A stretch of 64,000 nt of DNA, from positions 106,096 through 170,095 of the forward strand of contig NZ_JAFFZN010000017.1 of assembly GCF_017676385.1 (NCBI RefSeq), written 5' to 3'. Source of the stretch: Streptomyces spirodelae (GTDB lineage Bacteria > Actinomycetota > Actinomycetes > Streptomycetales > Streptomycetaceae). The position numbers and the translations under genes were made by a program. Under the pieces are notes generated by a model, which saw only the letters and a program-made list of their open reading frames with translations, was not told where the DNA came from and did no database searches. Shown in pieces: positions 10,292 through 18,273 of the stretch. The first letter of the stretch is position 1; each line of letters opens with the position of its first letter.

Positions 10292-10603
10292 TCAGGACTC
10301 GTCGCCCTGGTCCTGCTCGGCACCCTCGACCTCGTTGGTGACGTTGGCCTGGCCGACCTTGCCGAAGATCTTGGTGACGATGTCGCCCGCCTTCACGGAC
10401 TTGTCCAGCTGCGACAGGTCCACGCCGTAGGAGTCCTCGACGCTGGCGTAGCCGAGGTCGCCGGGGCCGCTTTCACTGAGCTCCTGCTGGTTGACCGAAG
10501 CAGCGAAGTTCAGGTTCATGTCGGCCATGGCGGCCGGAGCGGAGAGACCACCGAGTGCGACAGTGAGGCCGACCACGGCCGCGGCACGCGCGCATGTCTT
10601 CAT
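10292..10603 (-). CDS. Small secreted protein of unknown function, inserted between ahpC and oxyR
   Basis: 103 aa from the ATG at 10603, which has an excellent AAGGAGGA site 8-10 nt upstream. Residues 1-28 form a signal peptide (MKTCARAAAVVGLTVALGGL, then SAPAAMA) with likely cleavage after AMA. The mature part is about 75 aa, acidic, rich in Gln/Asp/Ser, with a Val/Gly-rich central segment and no cysteine. I recognise no family. The upstream sequence (10610-10700) is distinctly richer in A/T than its surroundings. In streptomycetes known to me ahpC and oxyR are direct divergent neighbours, so this gene looks like a later insertion. Confidence 0.8.
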   Translation of the reverse strand: MKTCARAAAVVGLTVALGGLSAPAAMADMNLNFAASVNQQELSESGPGDLGYASVEDSYGVDLSQLDKSVKAGDIVTKIFGKVGQANVTNEVEGAEQDQGDES

Positions 10604-10749
10604 TGCTGACTCCTCCTTGTGGATGCCCGTTTCGCAGGGTTTGTACGACATTAGTCTTATCGACTTTGTGCGTGCTTTACACACCCTATGACAGTTATTC
10701 ACCTGTCAGGCGGCACGATCAGCCGCGGCGTCACCCGCACCCACGGGGC

Positions 10750-10801
10750 TTGATCGCGGAAATGGTTAGAGTGAGGAGGGTTGATTGGAGTGAGTTATCA
10801 G
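10750..10801. repeat. Leader-like direct repeat, copy 2 (oxyR side)
   Basis: Shares TTGATCGCGGAAAT at its left end and GTTATCAG at its right end with copy 1 at 10021-10072. The right end abuts the oxyR start codon, so this segment also contains the oxyR ribosome binding site (GGAG near 10788). Confidence 0.6.
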
Positions 10802-11835
10802 TGACCCCCGCCTCCGCCACCGATGTACCGGCACAGCCGACGCGTGGCCCCGCGCAGCCGGCGCGTGGAGCACGTGCGCGGCAGCCGAGCCTCTCGCAGC
10901 TGCGCGCCTTCGCCGCCGTGGCCGAGCACCTGCACTTCCGGGAAGCCGCGGCGGCGCTCGGTATGAGCCAGCCCGCGCTCTCCGGCGCCGTCGCGGCCCT
11001 GGAGGAGACGCTGGGGGTGCAACTGCTGGAGAGAACCACCCGTAAGGTGCTGCTCTCCCCGGCGGGTGAGCGCATGGCCGCCCGCACCAGGACAGTGCTG
11101 CACGCCGTGGGCGAGCTGATGGAGGAGGCGGAGGCCGCCCAGGCGCCGTTCACGGGGGTGCTGCGGCTGGGGGTCATCCCGACAGCCGCGCCGTATCTGC
11201 TGCCCACCGTGCTCGGTCTCGTCCACCAGCGCTATCCCGATCTGGACCTGCAGGTGCACGAGGAGCAGACCGCCTCGCTGCTGGAAGGGCTGGGGCAGGG
11301 GCGGCTGGATCTGCTGCTGTGCGCGGTGCCCACCCCGAAGACCGCGCCCATGGGATACACGCAGGCGCCCCGGATACTCGAGGTGCCGCTGTTCGACGAG
11401 GACTTCGTGCTGGTCACCCCGGACGACCACCCGGCTGCCGGGCGCTCGGACCTGCCCCGCTCCATGCTGCGGGAACTGGATCTGCTGCTGCTGGACGAGG
11501 GCCACTGCCTGCGCGACCAGGCGCTCGACATCTGCCGTGAGGCGGGGCGTGCCGAGGGGGCCAGTGTGACGACCACGGCCGCCGGACTCTCGACGCTGGT
11601 CCAACTGGTGGCCGGGGGCATGGGGGTCACCCTGCTGCCGCGTACGGCGGTCCGGGTGGAGGCGGGGCGCAACGAGTCGCTGCGCACGGCGTGCTTCGCC
11701 GACCCCGCGCCCTCCCGCCGGATCGCGCTGGCGATGCGGGAGGGCGCGGCACGCGAGGAGGAGTTCCGCGCGTTCGGCGACGCCCTGCGGGCCGCCATGC
11801 GCTCCCTGCCTGTCCGCCCTGTGCTGCCGCCGTAG
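10801..11835 (+). CDS. oxyR: LysR-family peroxide sensor OxyR
   Basis: 344 aa from the GTG at 10801 (GGAG about 9 nt upstream; an in-frame ATG at 10762 would add 13 residues). The N-terminal winged helix-turn-helix is typical (SLSQLRAFAAVAEHLHFREA and GMSQPALSGAVAALEETLG, about residues 31-75). The regulatory domain has the redox pair in GHCLRDQALDIC, corresponding to E. coli Cys199 and Cys208. Oxidation by H2O2 forms a disulfide that changes DNA binding; the target here should be the ahpCD promoter and its own. It diverges from ahpCD with one foreign gene between. Confidence 0.93.
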   Translation: MTPASATDVPAQPTRGPAQPARGARARQPSLSQLRAFAAVAEHLHFREAAAALGMSQPALSGAVAALEETLGVQLLERTTRKVLLSPAGERMAARTRTVLHAVGELMEEAEAAQAPFTGVLRLGVIPTAAPYLLPTVLGLVHQRYPDLDLQVHEEQTASLLEGLGQGRLDLLLCAVPTPKTAPMGYTQAPRILEVPLFDEDFVLVTPDDHPAAGRSDLPRSMLRELDLLLLDEGHCLRDQALDICREAGRAEGASVTTTAAGLSTLVQLVAGGMGVTLLPRTAVRVEAGRNESLRTACFADPAPSRRIALAMREGAAREEEFRAFGDALRAAMRSLPVRPVLPP

Positions 11836-11942
11836 ACGGGCGTGCGCTGCCGTAGGCGTGTGCTGCCATGGACAAGCCCGGTACCGCCATACGGTGGACG
11901 GCATCCCGTCCGTACCGCGGCAGGGCGGCCGGTGACGTCGGC

Positions 11943-12245
11943 TCAGCCCTCGCGCGGTGGGCGGCCCCGGCGCGGGTGGGCGCGTGCCTCCTTGGGCAGC
12001 CGGCCCGCCTCCTTGAGCGCCTGGCGCAGCAGATAGTCGATCTGCGCGTTGGTGGAGCGCAGTTCGTCGGCGGCCCAGCGGGCGAGTGCGTCGTGCATCG
12101 CGGGGTCGAGCCGCAGCAGCACCTGTTTGCGCTGCTGCGACCTGCCCTTGCCCGCCGCACTTCCCTGGCCGCCCGCCGCGGACTGCCCGGAGGACGGCCG
12201 CTCGGGGTCCGGGGCGCCGCCCTCGCCCTCGCCGACGGCGCTCAC
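11943..12245 (-). CDS. Small ribbon-helix-helix-like protein coupled to the SPFH gene
   Basis: 100 aa. The GTG at 12245 overlaps the stop of the SPFH gene (GTGA), indicating translational coupling. After a Gly/Ser/Glu-rich, likely disordered first 35 residues comes QQRKQVLLRLDPAMHDALARW, continuing ELRSTNAQIDYLLRQALKEAGR: a short basic strand followed by two helices, as in Arc/CopG repressors. The tail is Arg/Pro-rich. A DNA-binding role, perhaps autoregulation through the palindrome at 13241-13250, is inferred only from the fold. Confidence 0.7.
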   Translation of the reverse strand: MSAVGEGEGGAPDPERPSSGQSAAGGQGSAAGKGRSQQRKQVLLRLDPAMHDALARWAADELRSTNAQIDYLLRQALKEAGRLPKEARAHPRRGRPPREG

Positions 12246-13177
12246 TGGTAGAGCGACCCCGTGTTCAGCACGGGCTGCGGGGAACGGTCGCCGCACAGCA
12301 CCACCAGCAGATTGCTGACCATGCTGGCCCTGCGCTCCTCGTCCAGCTCCACGAAGTCCTGGGCCGTGATCCTGGCCAGCGCGTCCTCGACCATCCCGCA
12401 GGCGCCCTCCACGATCTGCTTGCGGGCAGCGACCACCGCGCCCGCCTGCTGCCGCTGGAGCATCGCGGAGGCGATCTCGGGCGCGTAGGCCAGATGCGTG
12501 AAGCGGGACTCGATGACCGACACCCCGGCGGCGCGCACCCGGGCGGTGAGCTCGGAGGCCAGCTTCTCGGTGATCTCCTCGGCGTTGCCCCGCAGCGAGA
12601 GGCCCGCCTCGTCGTGCGCGTCGTACGGGTACTCGATGGCGATGTGCCGGACCGCCGCCTCCGTCTGGGTGGAGACGAACTCCACATAGTCGTCGACGGA
12701 GAAGGTGGCCTGCGCGGTGTCCCGGACCTGCCAGACGACGACGGCCGCGAGCTCGATCGGATTGCCGTAGGCGTCGTTGACCTTGAGGACAGCCGTCTCG
12801 TGGTTGCGGACCCTGGTGGAGATCTTGGTACGACTCGTCAGCGGGTTGACCCAGCGCAGCCCGTCGGCGCGGATGGTGCCGGTGTAGCGGCCGAAGAGCT
12901 GGACGACGCGGGCCTCGCCCGGCGCCACCATGTTCAGCCCCGCCATACCGAAGACGGAGGCGATCACCAGCACCACGCCGAGCACGATCAGCGCCCCGCC
13001 GACCGCGCCGCTGCCGTCCGAGGCGAGGCCGCCCCCCGCGATGACGGCGCCGACGCCGAGCAGGAAGCCGATCAGCCCCAGCAGCAGGGCGAGTCCACCC
13101 GGAATGCTGTGCGCTGTCGTCTCCCGCACTTCCGGCGTGGGCATTTCAGGCGCGTCGGTCGGCTGGTCAAGGCTCAT
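12242..13177 (-). CDS. SPFH/band 7 (stomatin-like) membrane protein
   Basis: 311 aa. Residues about 20-75 contain two hydrophobic segments (LALLLGLIGFLLGVGAVIAG and ALIVLGVVLVIASVFGMAGL), then the SPFH domain (VAPGEARVVQLFGRYTGTIR to about residue 250), including the family's VRNHETAVLKVND and AIEYPYDAHDEAG regions. SPFH proteins form ring-like scaffolds in membrane microdomains. It is the first gene of a two-gene operon with the small RHH-like protein. A perfect palindrome lies about 65 nt upstream of its start. Confidence 0.88.
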   Translation of the reverse strand: MSLDQPTDAPEMPTPEVRETTAHSIPGGLALLLGLIGFLLGVGAVIAGGGLASDGSGAVGGALIVLGVVLVIASVFGMAGLNMVAPGEARVVQLFGRYTGTIRADGLRWVNPLTSRTKISTRVRNHETAVLKVNDAYGNPIELAAVVVWQVRDTAQATFSVDDYVEFVSTQTEAAVRHIAIEYPYDAHDEAGLSLRGNAEEITEKLASELTARVRAAGVSVIESRFTHLAYAPEIASAMLQRQQAGAVVAARKQIVEGACGMVEDALARITAQDFVELDEERRASMVSNLLVVLCGDRSPQPVLNTGSLYQ

Positions 13178-13240
13178 CGCGATCCCCCCGTTCGGTCCGT
13201 GGTCCGGCGCGTACCCGTTCCGGGCAGCACCCCTATCAAA

Positions 13241-13250
13241 GTGATATCAC
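13241..13250. promoter_or_regulatory. Perfect palindrome GTGATATCAC upstream of the SPFH gene
   Basis: A 10-bp perfect palindrome in an A/T-rich island (13236-13256) of the divergent intergenic region, 64 nt upstream of the SPFH start. The position fits an operator; the RHH-like protein of the same operon is a possible ligand. Confidence 0.4.
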
Positions 13251-13408
13251 ATTAACACCTCCGCCAGCCGCCCGCCATCCCCGGCCCGCACCGACTGTGC
13301 GGCCCGCACGGAAGCAACCCGCCCGCCCGTCTCTGCGTCAGCCAACGGGACGGTCACAGCCGGACGGTCCTCGGGAGCGGGCGCGGACACCGAGCGGGAA
13401 AGTGGGCG

Positions 13409-15451
13409 ATGGGACAGGCAGCGGACGACCGGCTCGCACCGCCACCCCCCGCGGAGCCGCTCGACACACCCGAGCCACCCGGCGAAGCGCGCTCACCCCG
13501 CCCCGGCAAGCCGCCGCGGCCCCGCGCCGCACCGCACCACCGCGCCCGGCCGCGCCGCGCCACCCGGCAGCGCCGCCGCTCCGGAAGCACCCGCCCGGCC
13601 GGTACGGGCGACGGCACCGGCGACGGCACCGGTGACGGCACCGGCGAGGACAGCCCGCCGAGCGGCACCCCGGCGCTGCGCCGGATACGCCGTCGGGCGC
13701 TCGGCCCGGCCCGGCGCCTGCTCCGCCACCCGTACTGGCAGGCGCCCAGCTCCGCGTACGTCATACGGCGCTGGCCAGGGCTGACGGCCATGTGCTGCGC
13801 CACCCTGTTCTTCTGGCTGTCGCTGACGCCGTCCCTGGTGCCCCGGCCCTGGCTGCTGCAGGGGGTGATCGGCGGGATAACCGCCGCCATCGGGTACGCG
13901 ATAGGCGGGCTGGCCCAGTGGCTGCTCCGGCTCACACTCGGCCCGCTGTACCGCCGGTACCGGCAACCCCTCCTGCGCCGGCTGCCGGGCCGGCCGGGCC
14001 CGCACTGGCGGGCGCGCGCCTGGCTGGCGTACTACGTGCTCAGCACCGGGCTGACCATCGCCGCGCTCTCCTGGAGCGCCGACGCGCAACGGGAGCTGCG
14101 CCGGCTCCAGGAGATGCCGGAGACCCTCACCTGGCACTCCATGATGATCGCCCTGCTCGCCATGGGGATCTGCTTCGCGCTGGTGGCGATCGGCCGCGCC
14201 GTACGGCTCGGTACCCGTGTCCTCATCCGGCTGCTGGGCCGTTTCGTGCCGCGTCCGCTGGCGATCGGGGTGGGGCTGCTGGTCAGCGCTACCGTCGTGG
14301 TCTTCGGCACCCGCGACGTGGTCTTCGACCGCGGTGTGATCGACGTCGCCGCACGGCTGGCCGAGAAGACCGACCAGAGCACCAAGGACGGCATCTTCCA
14401 GCCCACCTCGCGGCTGGTCTCCGGCAGCCGGGCCTCACTCGTGCGCTGGGACGAACTCGGCTACGAGGGCCGGAACTTCACCGGGTCGTCCCTGACGCCG
14501 CACCAGATCAGCACCGTCACCGGCAAGCACGCCGTGCAGCCGATCCGCGTCTACATCGGCCAGGAGTCCGCACCCACCTTCGCCTCCCGCGCGAAGCTGG
14601 CGGTGCGGGAGCTGGAGCGTACCGGCGCCTTCGGCCGGGAGGTGCTGGCCATCGCCGGGACCACCGGGCGGGGCTGGGTCAACTCCACGGACGCCGAGCC
14701 GCTGGAGTACATCCACGGCGGCGACACCGCGATCGTCGCCGTGCAGTACTCCTACCTGCCCAGCTGGGCCTCGTTCCTGGTGGACAAGGAACAGGCGGGC
14801 CGCGCCACCCGGGCCCTGGTCGAGGCCGTACGCGCCCGCTGGCTGCGCGTCCCCGCCGCCGAACGGCCGAAGCTGGTCGTCTTCGGTGAGTCCCTGGGCG
14901 CCTACGGGATCGAGGCATCCTTCGACGGGCCCGACGACATGCTGGCCAAGGTGGACGGTGCGGTGCTGGCCGGGACGCCCAACTTCTCCCCCATCCGCCG
15001 TCGGCTGACCGCGCACCGCGACCGGGGCAGCCCCGTCTGGCGCCCCGAGTACGAGAAGGGGCGCCACTTCCGCTTCGCGCAGTGGCCGAAGAGGGATCTC
15101 GCACGACCGGGCCCGGCCTCCGGTTGGAAGGGGCCGCGCGTGGTCTATCTGCAGAACGCCTCGGACGCCATCGTGTGGTGGTCGCCCGAGCTGGCCTTCC
15201 AGCCGCCCCGCTGGCTGCGCGAGCCCCTCGGCCCCGACATCACGGACGAGGTCAACTGGTTTCCGCTGGTCACCTTCTGGCAGACGACGGTGGACATGGC
15301 CGTCTCCTACGGCGTCGGCGCCCCGCACGGCCACCGCTACGGCAACGGCTCCGTGGAGGCATGGGCGGCCGTCGCGCCCGACGAGGGCTGGACGAAGAAG
15401 GACACCGAGCAGCTACGGCGCTTCATGGACCAGCGCGAAGCGCCGTACTGA
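13409..15451 (+). CDS. Membrane-anchored alpha/beta-hydrolase (Abhydrolase_9 family)
   Basis: 680 aa. The first 110 residues are disordered, rich in Pro/Arg/Ala, and hold a 4-unit TGDG repeat encoded by a 12-bp tandem repeat near 13609-13650. About five hydrophobic segments follow (residues about 130-310), corresponding to the N-terminal membrane domain of this family. The C-terminal catalytic domain has the nucleophile elbow FGESLGAYGIE and a late HGHRYG that supplies the histidine. Homologues are widespread in actinobacteria; physiological substrates are not established, though lipid hydrolysis is plausible. Convergent with the downstream AI-2E transporter gene. Confidence 0.85.
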   Translation: MGQAADDRLAPPPPAEPLDTPEPPGEARSPRPGKPPRPRAAPHHRARPRRATRQRRRSGSTRPAGTGDGTGDGTGDGTGEDSPPSGTPALRRIRRRALGPARRLLRHPYWQAPSSAYVIRRWPGLTAMCCATLFFWLSLTPSLVPRPWLLQGVIGGITAAIGYAIGGLAQWLLRLTLGPLYRRYRQPLLRRLPGRPGPHWRARAWLAYYVLSTGLTIAALSWSADAQRELRRLQEMPETLTWHSMMIALLAMGICFALVAIGRAVRLGTRVLIRLLGRFVPRPLAIGVGLLVSATVVVFGTRDVVFDRGVIDVAARLAEKTDQSTKDGIFQPTSRLVSGSRASLVRWDELGYEGRNFTGSSLTPHQISTVTGKHAVQPIRVYIGQESAPTFASRAKLAVRELERTGAFGREVLAIAGTTGRGWVNSTDAEPLEYIHGGDTAIVAVQYSYLPSWASFLVDKEQAGRATRALVEAVRARWLRVPAAERPKLVVFGESLGAYGIEASFDGPDDMLAKVDGAVLAGTPNFSPIRRRLTAHRDRGSPVWRPEYEKGRHFRFAQWPKRDLARPGPASGWKGPRVVYLQNASDAIVWWSPELAFQPPRWLREPLGPDITDEVNWFPLVTFWQTTVDMAVSYGVGAPHGHRYGNGSVEAWAAVAPDEGWTKKDTEQLRRFMDQREAPY

Positions 15452-15488
15452 GGCGGACGTCGGAGGCTCCGGGCCCCGGCCCCCGGCC

Positions 15489-16877
15489 TCATTCCCCGGA
15501 CGCGGACCCCGGCTGGTCGGCGGGGCCCTCCCCGGCGCCCGCACCGGCCTGCTGCGGCGCTGCCTCCCGCAGTCTGCGCAGGGTCTGTTCCTGCGCGTAG
15601 CCGCGCAGATAGCCGACGACGGTGTTGACGACGGCGACCAGCGGAACCGCCACCACCGCGCCGGGGATACCGGCGATCAGACTGCCGCCGGTCACCGCGA
15701 GCACCACGGCCAGCGGATGGACCCGCACCAGGCGGCCGAGGATGAACGGCTGCAGGATGTGGCTCTCGATCTGCTGGACGGCCAGGACGACGGCCAGCGC
15801 GAGCAGCGCCGTGACGATGCCGTCGGTCACCAGTGCCACGACGACGGCCAGCGCCCCGGAGACCACGGCACCGATGATCGGGATGAAGGCGAAGAGGAAG
15901 ATGAAGACCGCGAGCGGCACCGCCATCGGGACATTGAGGAAATACAGCCCGATACCGATGAAAACGGCATCGATCAGCGCGACTATCACTGTTCCGCGCA
16001 CATAGCCGGTCAGCGTCGCCCAGGCACGCGGGCCGGCGCCCGCCACACCGTCCCGTGCCGCCGCGGGCACGAACTTGAGCGTCCACTCCCAGATGCGGCG
16101 GCCGTCGTAGAGCAGGAAGAGCGTCACGAACATCGCCAGCAGCGCGCCGGAGAGGAATTCCAGGATGACGGTGACACCCTCGATGCCCGCCGAGGTCAGC
16201 TCCTTGCTGTTGTCGCCGATCCAGTCGCTGAGGTTCTGGGCGATCTCGTTGATCTGGTCCTCGGAGACATGGAAGGGGCCGTTGAGTGCCCAGTTCTTCA
16301 GCTCCTGGATACCGTCCTGGACCTTGTCGGTGAGCGTGTCCAGGTTCTCCATGACCTGCCACACCACGAACCAGCCGACCAGCCCCATGATGACGAAGCC
16401 ACTGATGAAGGTGATGGCGGTGGCCAGGCCGCGCCCCAGGCCGAGCCTTCTGAGCCGGGCCACGGTGGGCTGGAGCAGCGCGGTGATCAGCAGGCCGGCG
16501 GAGAAGGCGATGATCACCAGGCTGATGGTGCTGACGACCTTCATCAGCACCCAGATGACTCCGGCGAGCACCAGCAGCCGCCAGCCCGCCTCGGCGGCGA
16601 CCCGCACGCCCCACGGCACGGCGGCGGCCGGTTCCGGTTTGGCGGCTATGGCGGGCGCGTACTGCGGGGGCGGGGGTACGTAGCCGCTGCCCTGGGTTTC
16701 GCCGCCCGCCTCGGCCTCGGCCTGGGCGCGGCCCGCCTCGGTGTTGGAGAGCTCGGGGTCGATGCCGTCGGCCCTGCGGGCGGCCTCCCCGTTGCGTGCC
16801 GCCTCGGCACGCCGCTCGGCGGCCTTCGCGGCCCAGCGGCCCGCGGCCGCTCTGAGCCTGTCAATGCTGCTCGTCAT
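15489..16877 (-). CDS. AI-2E family transporter (PerM-like membrane protein)
   Basis: 462 aa. A charged, Ala/Glu-rich cytosolic region of about 100 residues precedes some eight hydrophobic segments. The second half has the family hallmarks: a long extracytosolic amphipathic stretch, VTLFLLYDGRRIWEWTLKFVP, the re-entrant GLYFLNVPMAVPLAVFIFLF, FIPIIGAVVSGALAV, and IESHILQPFILGRLVRVHPL with IPGAVVAVPLVAVVNTV. Members export small molecules (AI-2 in E. coli TqsA) or exchange ions. The substrate here is unknown. Single-gene unit, start ATG at 16877. Confidence 0.9.
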   Translation of the reverse strand: MTSSIDRLRAAAGRWAAKAAERRAEAARNGEAARRADGIDPELSNTEAGRAQAEAEAGGETQGSGYVPPPPQYAPAIAAKPEPAAAVPWGVRVAAEAGWRLLVLAGVIWVLMKVVSTISLVIIAFSAGLLITALLQPTVARLRRLGLGRGLATAITFISGFVIMGLVGWFVVWQVMENLDTLTDKVQDGIQELKNWALNGPFHVSEDQINEIAQNLSDWIGDNSKELTSAGIEGVTVILEFLSGALLAMFVTLFLLYDGRRIWEWTLKFVPAAARDGVAGAGPRAWATLTGYVRGTVIVALIDAVFIGIGLYFLNVPMAVPLAVFIFLFAFIPIIGAVVSGALAVVVALVTDGIVTALLALAVVLAVQQIESHILQPFILGRLVRVHPLAVVLAVTGGSLIAGIPGAVVAVPLVAVVNTVVGYLRGYAQEQTLRRLREAAPQQAGAGAGEGPADQPGSASGE

Positions 16878-17034
16878 TCCGCTTCCTCCGCCCCCGGGCG
16901 AGTGCCTTCGCCGTGTGAGGGACGACGTTACCCGTGCCGGGGGTTGCTTCCGAACCGGAAGCCGTGCGGAGGGCCGGGCGGGAAGGACTCGCTGTGGGTG
17001 GACCGGTGCGGAGGGTGTGTGCGGACATGAGGAA

Positions 17035-17071
17035 GCCCCCTGGGCTGATCGTCACGATCGCCGCAGGGGGC
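17035..17071. terminator. Nested hairpin after the secreted hydrolase gene
   Basis: GCCCCCTG (17035-17042) pairs with CAGGGGGC (17064-17071), and GATCGT (17047-17052) with ACGATC (17054-17059) inside it. It lies about 50 nt past the stop of the minus-strand gene at 17122. Confidence 0.75.
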
Positions 17072-17121
17072 ATCCCGTCCGGACGTTCAGGGTCCGGCAA
17101 GTCGCGGTGGGCCCGTCCGGC

Positions 17122-17838
17122 TCAGTACCAGTGGTTGGCCTGCCAGAAGTCCCATGCGCCACATGGGCTTCCGTACCGGTCGTTCATGTAGTTCAGGCCC
17201 CACTTTATCTGGGTGGCCGGGTTCGTCCGCCAGTCGGCGCCCGCCGAGGCCATCTTGGAGCCGGGCAGCGCCTGGACGAGGCCGTAGGCACCCGAGGAGG
17301 CGTTCGTCGCCTTGTAGTTCCAGCCCGACTCCCGCGAGACGATATTGGAGAAGCACTGGTACTGACCGGCGCCGACGATCTGCTTGGCCATCGACTGGAC
17401 CTCAGCGGTCGAGTACGACGACTTCTGGGCGAAGTCCGTACGCTCGCTGGACCGGCTCGCGGCCGTCTTGAGCTTGTCGCGCTTCTCGGCCTTCTCGGCA
17501 GCAGCCTTGGCGGCGGCTTCCTTCTCGGCCTTCGCCTTCTTGGCCGCAGCGTCCTCGGCGGCCTGCTTACGGGCTGCCTCCTCGGCGGACTTCCTCGCCT
17601 CGGCGTCGGCTGCGGACGACGCGGCGTCCGCCTGCTGCGTGAGGGCTGCCGTCTGCGCCTGGGTCTGTGAACCGGCTGGTATGTCCTCTAGGAGCGTCGC
17701 CTCGGCGGCGGTGGCCTCGGCGTCACCGGACGCCTGGCCCTGGTCGGCGCCTGCGGCAACACCGACGACGGCGCCGACGGTGGTGACCGCGGTGGCGGAC
17801 GCCACGGCGAATCCCCGGACCGAAATCCGAGCAGTCAC
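17122..17838 (-). CDS. Secreted lysozyme-like / lytic transglycosylase with coiled-coil domain
   Basis: 238 aa from GTG at 17838, chosen because GGAAGGAAA ends 2-3 nt upstream, whereas the ATG at 17856 would place that site inside the coding sequence. An N-terminal signal sequence is followed by an Ala/Glu/Lys-rich coiled coil (about residues 75-150). The C-terminal lysozyme-like domain has IVSRESGW with the candidate catalytic Glu, then ASSGAYGLVQALPGSKM, and ends WDFWQANHWY. It resembles the transglycosylases that remodel peptidoglycan during Streptomyces growth and germination. The long structured leader upstream suggests post-transcriptional control. Confidence 0.85.
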   Translation of the reverse strand: MTARISVRGFAVASATAVTTVGAVVGVAAGADQGQASGDAEATAAEATLLEDIPAGSQTQAQTAALTQQADAASSAADAEARKSAEEAARKQAAEDAAAKKAKAEKEAAAKAAAEKAEKRDKLKTAASRSSERTDFAQKSSYSTAEVQSMAKQIVGAGQYQCFSNIVSRESGWNYKATNASSGAYGLVQALPGSKMASAGADWRTNPATQIKWGLNYMNDRYGSPCGAWDFWQANHWY

Positions 17839-18170
17839 ACGGTTTCCTTCCAACATGCCCGCTGGGGTGACCTCGCGGACGCAATCGTGCCCCTGACACT
17901 GGCCTCCCTCGTTCTGGCCACGGGAGGCACGGGCCCGGTGGGTCTCCCGCGTGGGAGAGCCCGCGTGGTGCTTTCGGGCGGCATACGGCGCAACTGCTGT
18001 TCAGTTCTGTACTGCTCTGCGGTGTCGCACCGTTGGTGGTGCGGGTGTGCCGTATGCGGGGCCTGACAGGACCCACACCCTGCCGGAACCGGACGCGCCG
18101 AAGCAATTCTGCGCTGAGTGGGAAAGCTCACACGGCGTTTGGGGCACGGGAATCCCGGAAATAGGCGCGC
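17839..18170 (-). promoter_or_regulatory. Long structured 5' region of the secreted hydrolase gene, no ORF
   Basis: About 330 nt with no credible gene. Read on the minus strand it contains several local hairpins, among them GGCTCTCCC with GGGAGACC (about 17941-17960) and CCTCCC with GGGAGG (about 17904-17928). Such leaders of Streptomyces cell-wall hydrolases often carry riboswitches, but I did not find the conserved GCTAAC segment of the c-di-AMP (ydaO) class, so no class is assigned. Confidence 0.4.
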
Positions 18171-18223
18171 GACCGGGCCCCGTGCGGCTAAGGTGCTGTG
18201 CCCTTTTCGCACGGGGCCCGGTC
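18171..18223. terminator. Very strong hairpin after phoH
   Basis: A perfect 16-bp stem, GACCGGGCCCCGTGCG (18171-18186) with CGCACGGGGCCCGGTC (18208-18223), loop 21 nt, lies 50 nt after the stop of the minus-strand phoH gene. Confidence 0.85.
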
Positions 18224-18273
18224 GAGAAAGCAGTTATGGCGCTCAGTTGAGCATTACGCCCGGGCGTTGCCGG

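Noticed and set aside
13297..13635. 112-aa Arg/Pro-rich ORF before the hydrolase
   Set aside because: Overlaps the hydrolase start in another frame, with composition typical of shadow frames.
13609..13650. Tandem repeat as minisatellite of interest
   Set aside because: It is a 12-bp coding repeat giving TGDG in the disordered part of a hydrolase; common in GC-rich genomes.
17857..18170. c-di-AMP (ydaO) riboswitch
   Set aside because: The leader is long and structured, but the conserved GCTAAC region and the paired GGAACC and GGGGUUAAUC-like blocks were not found.
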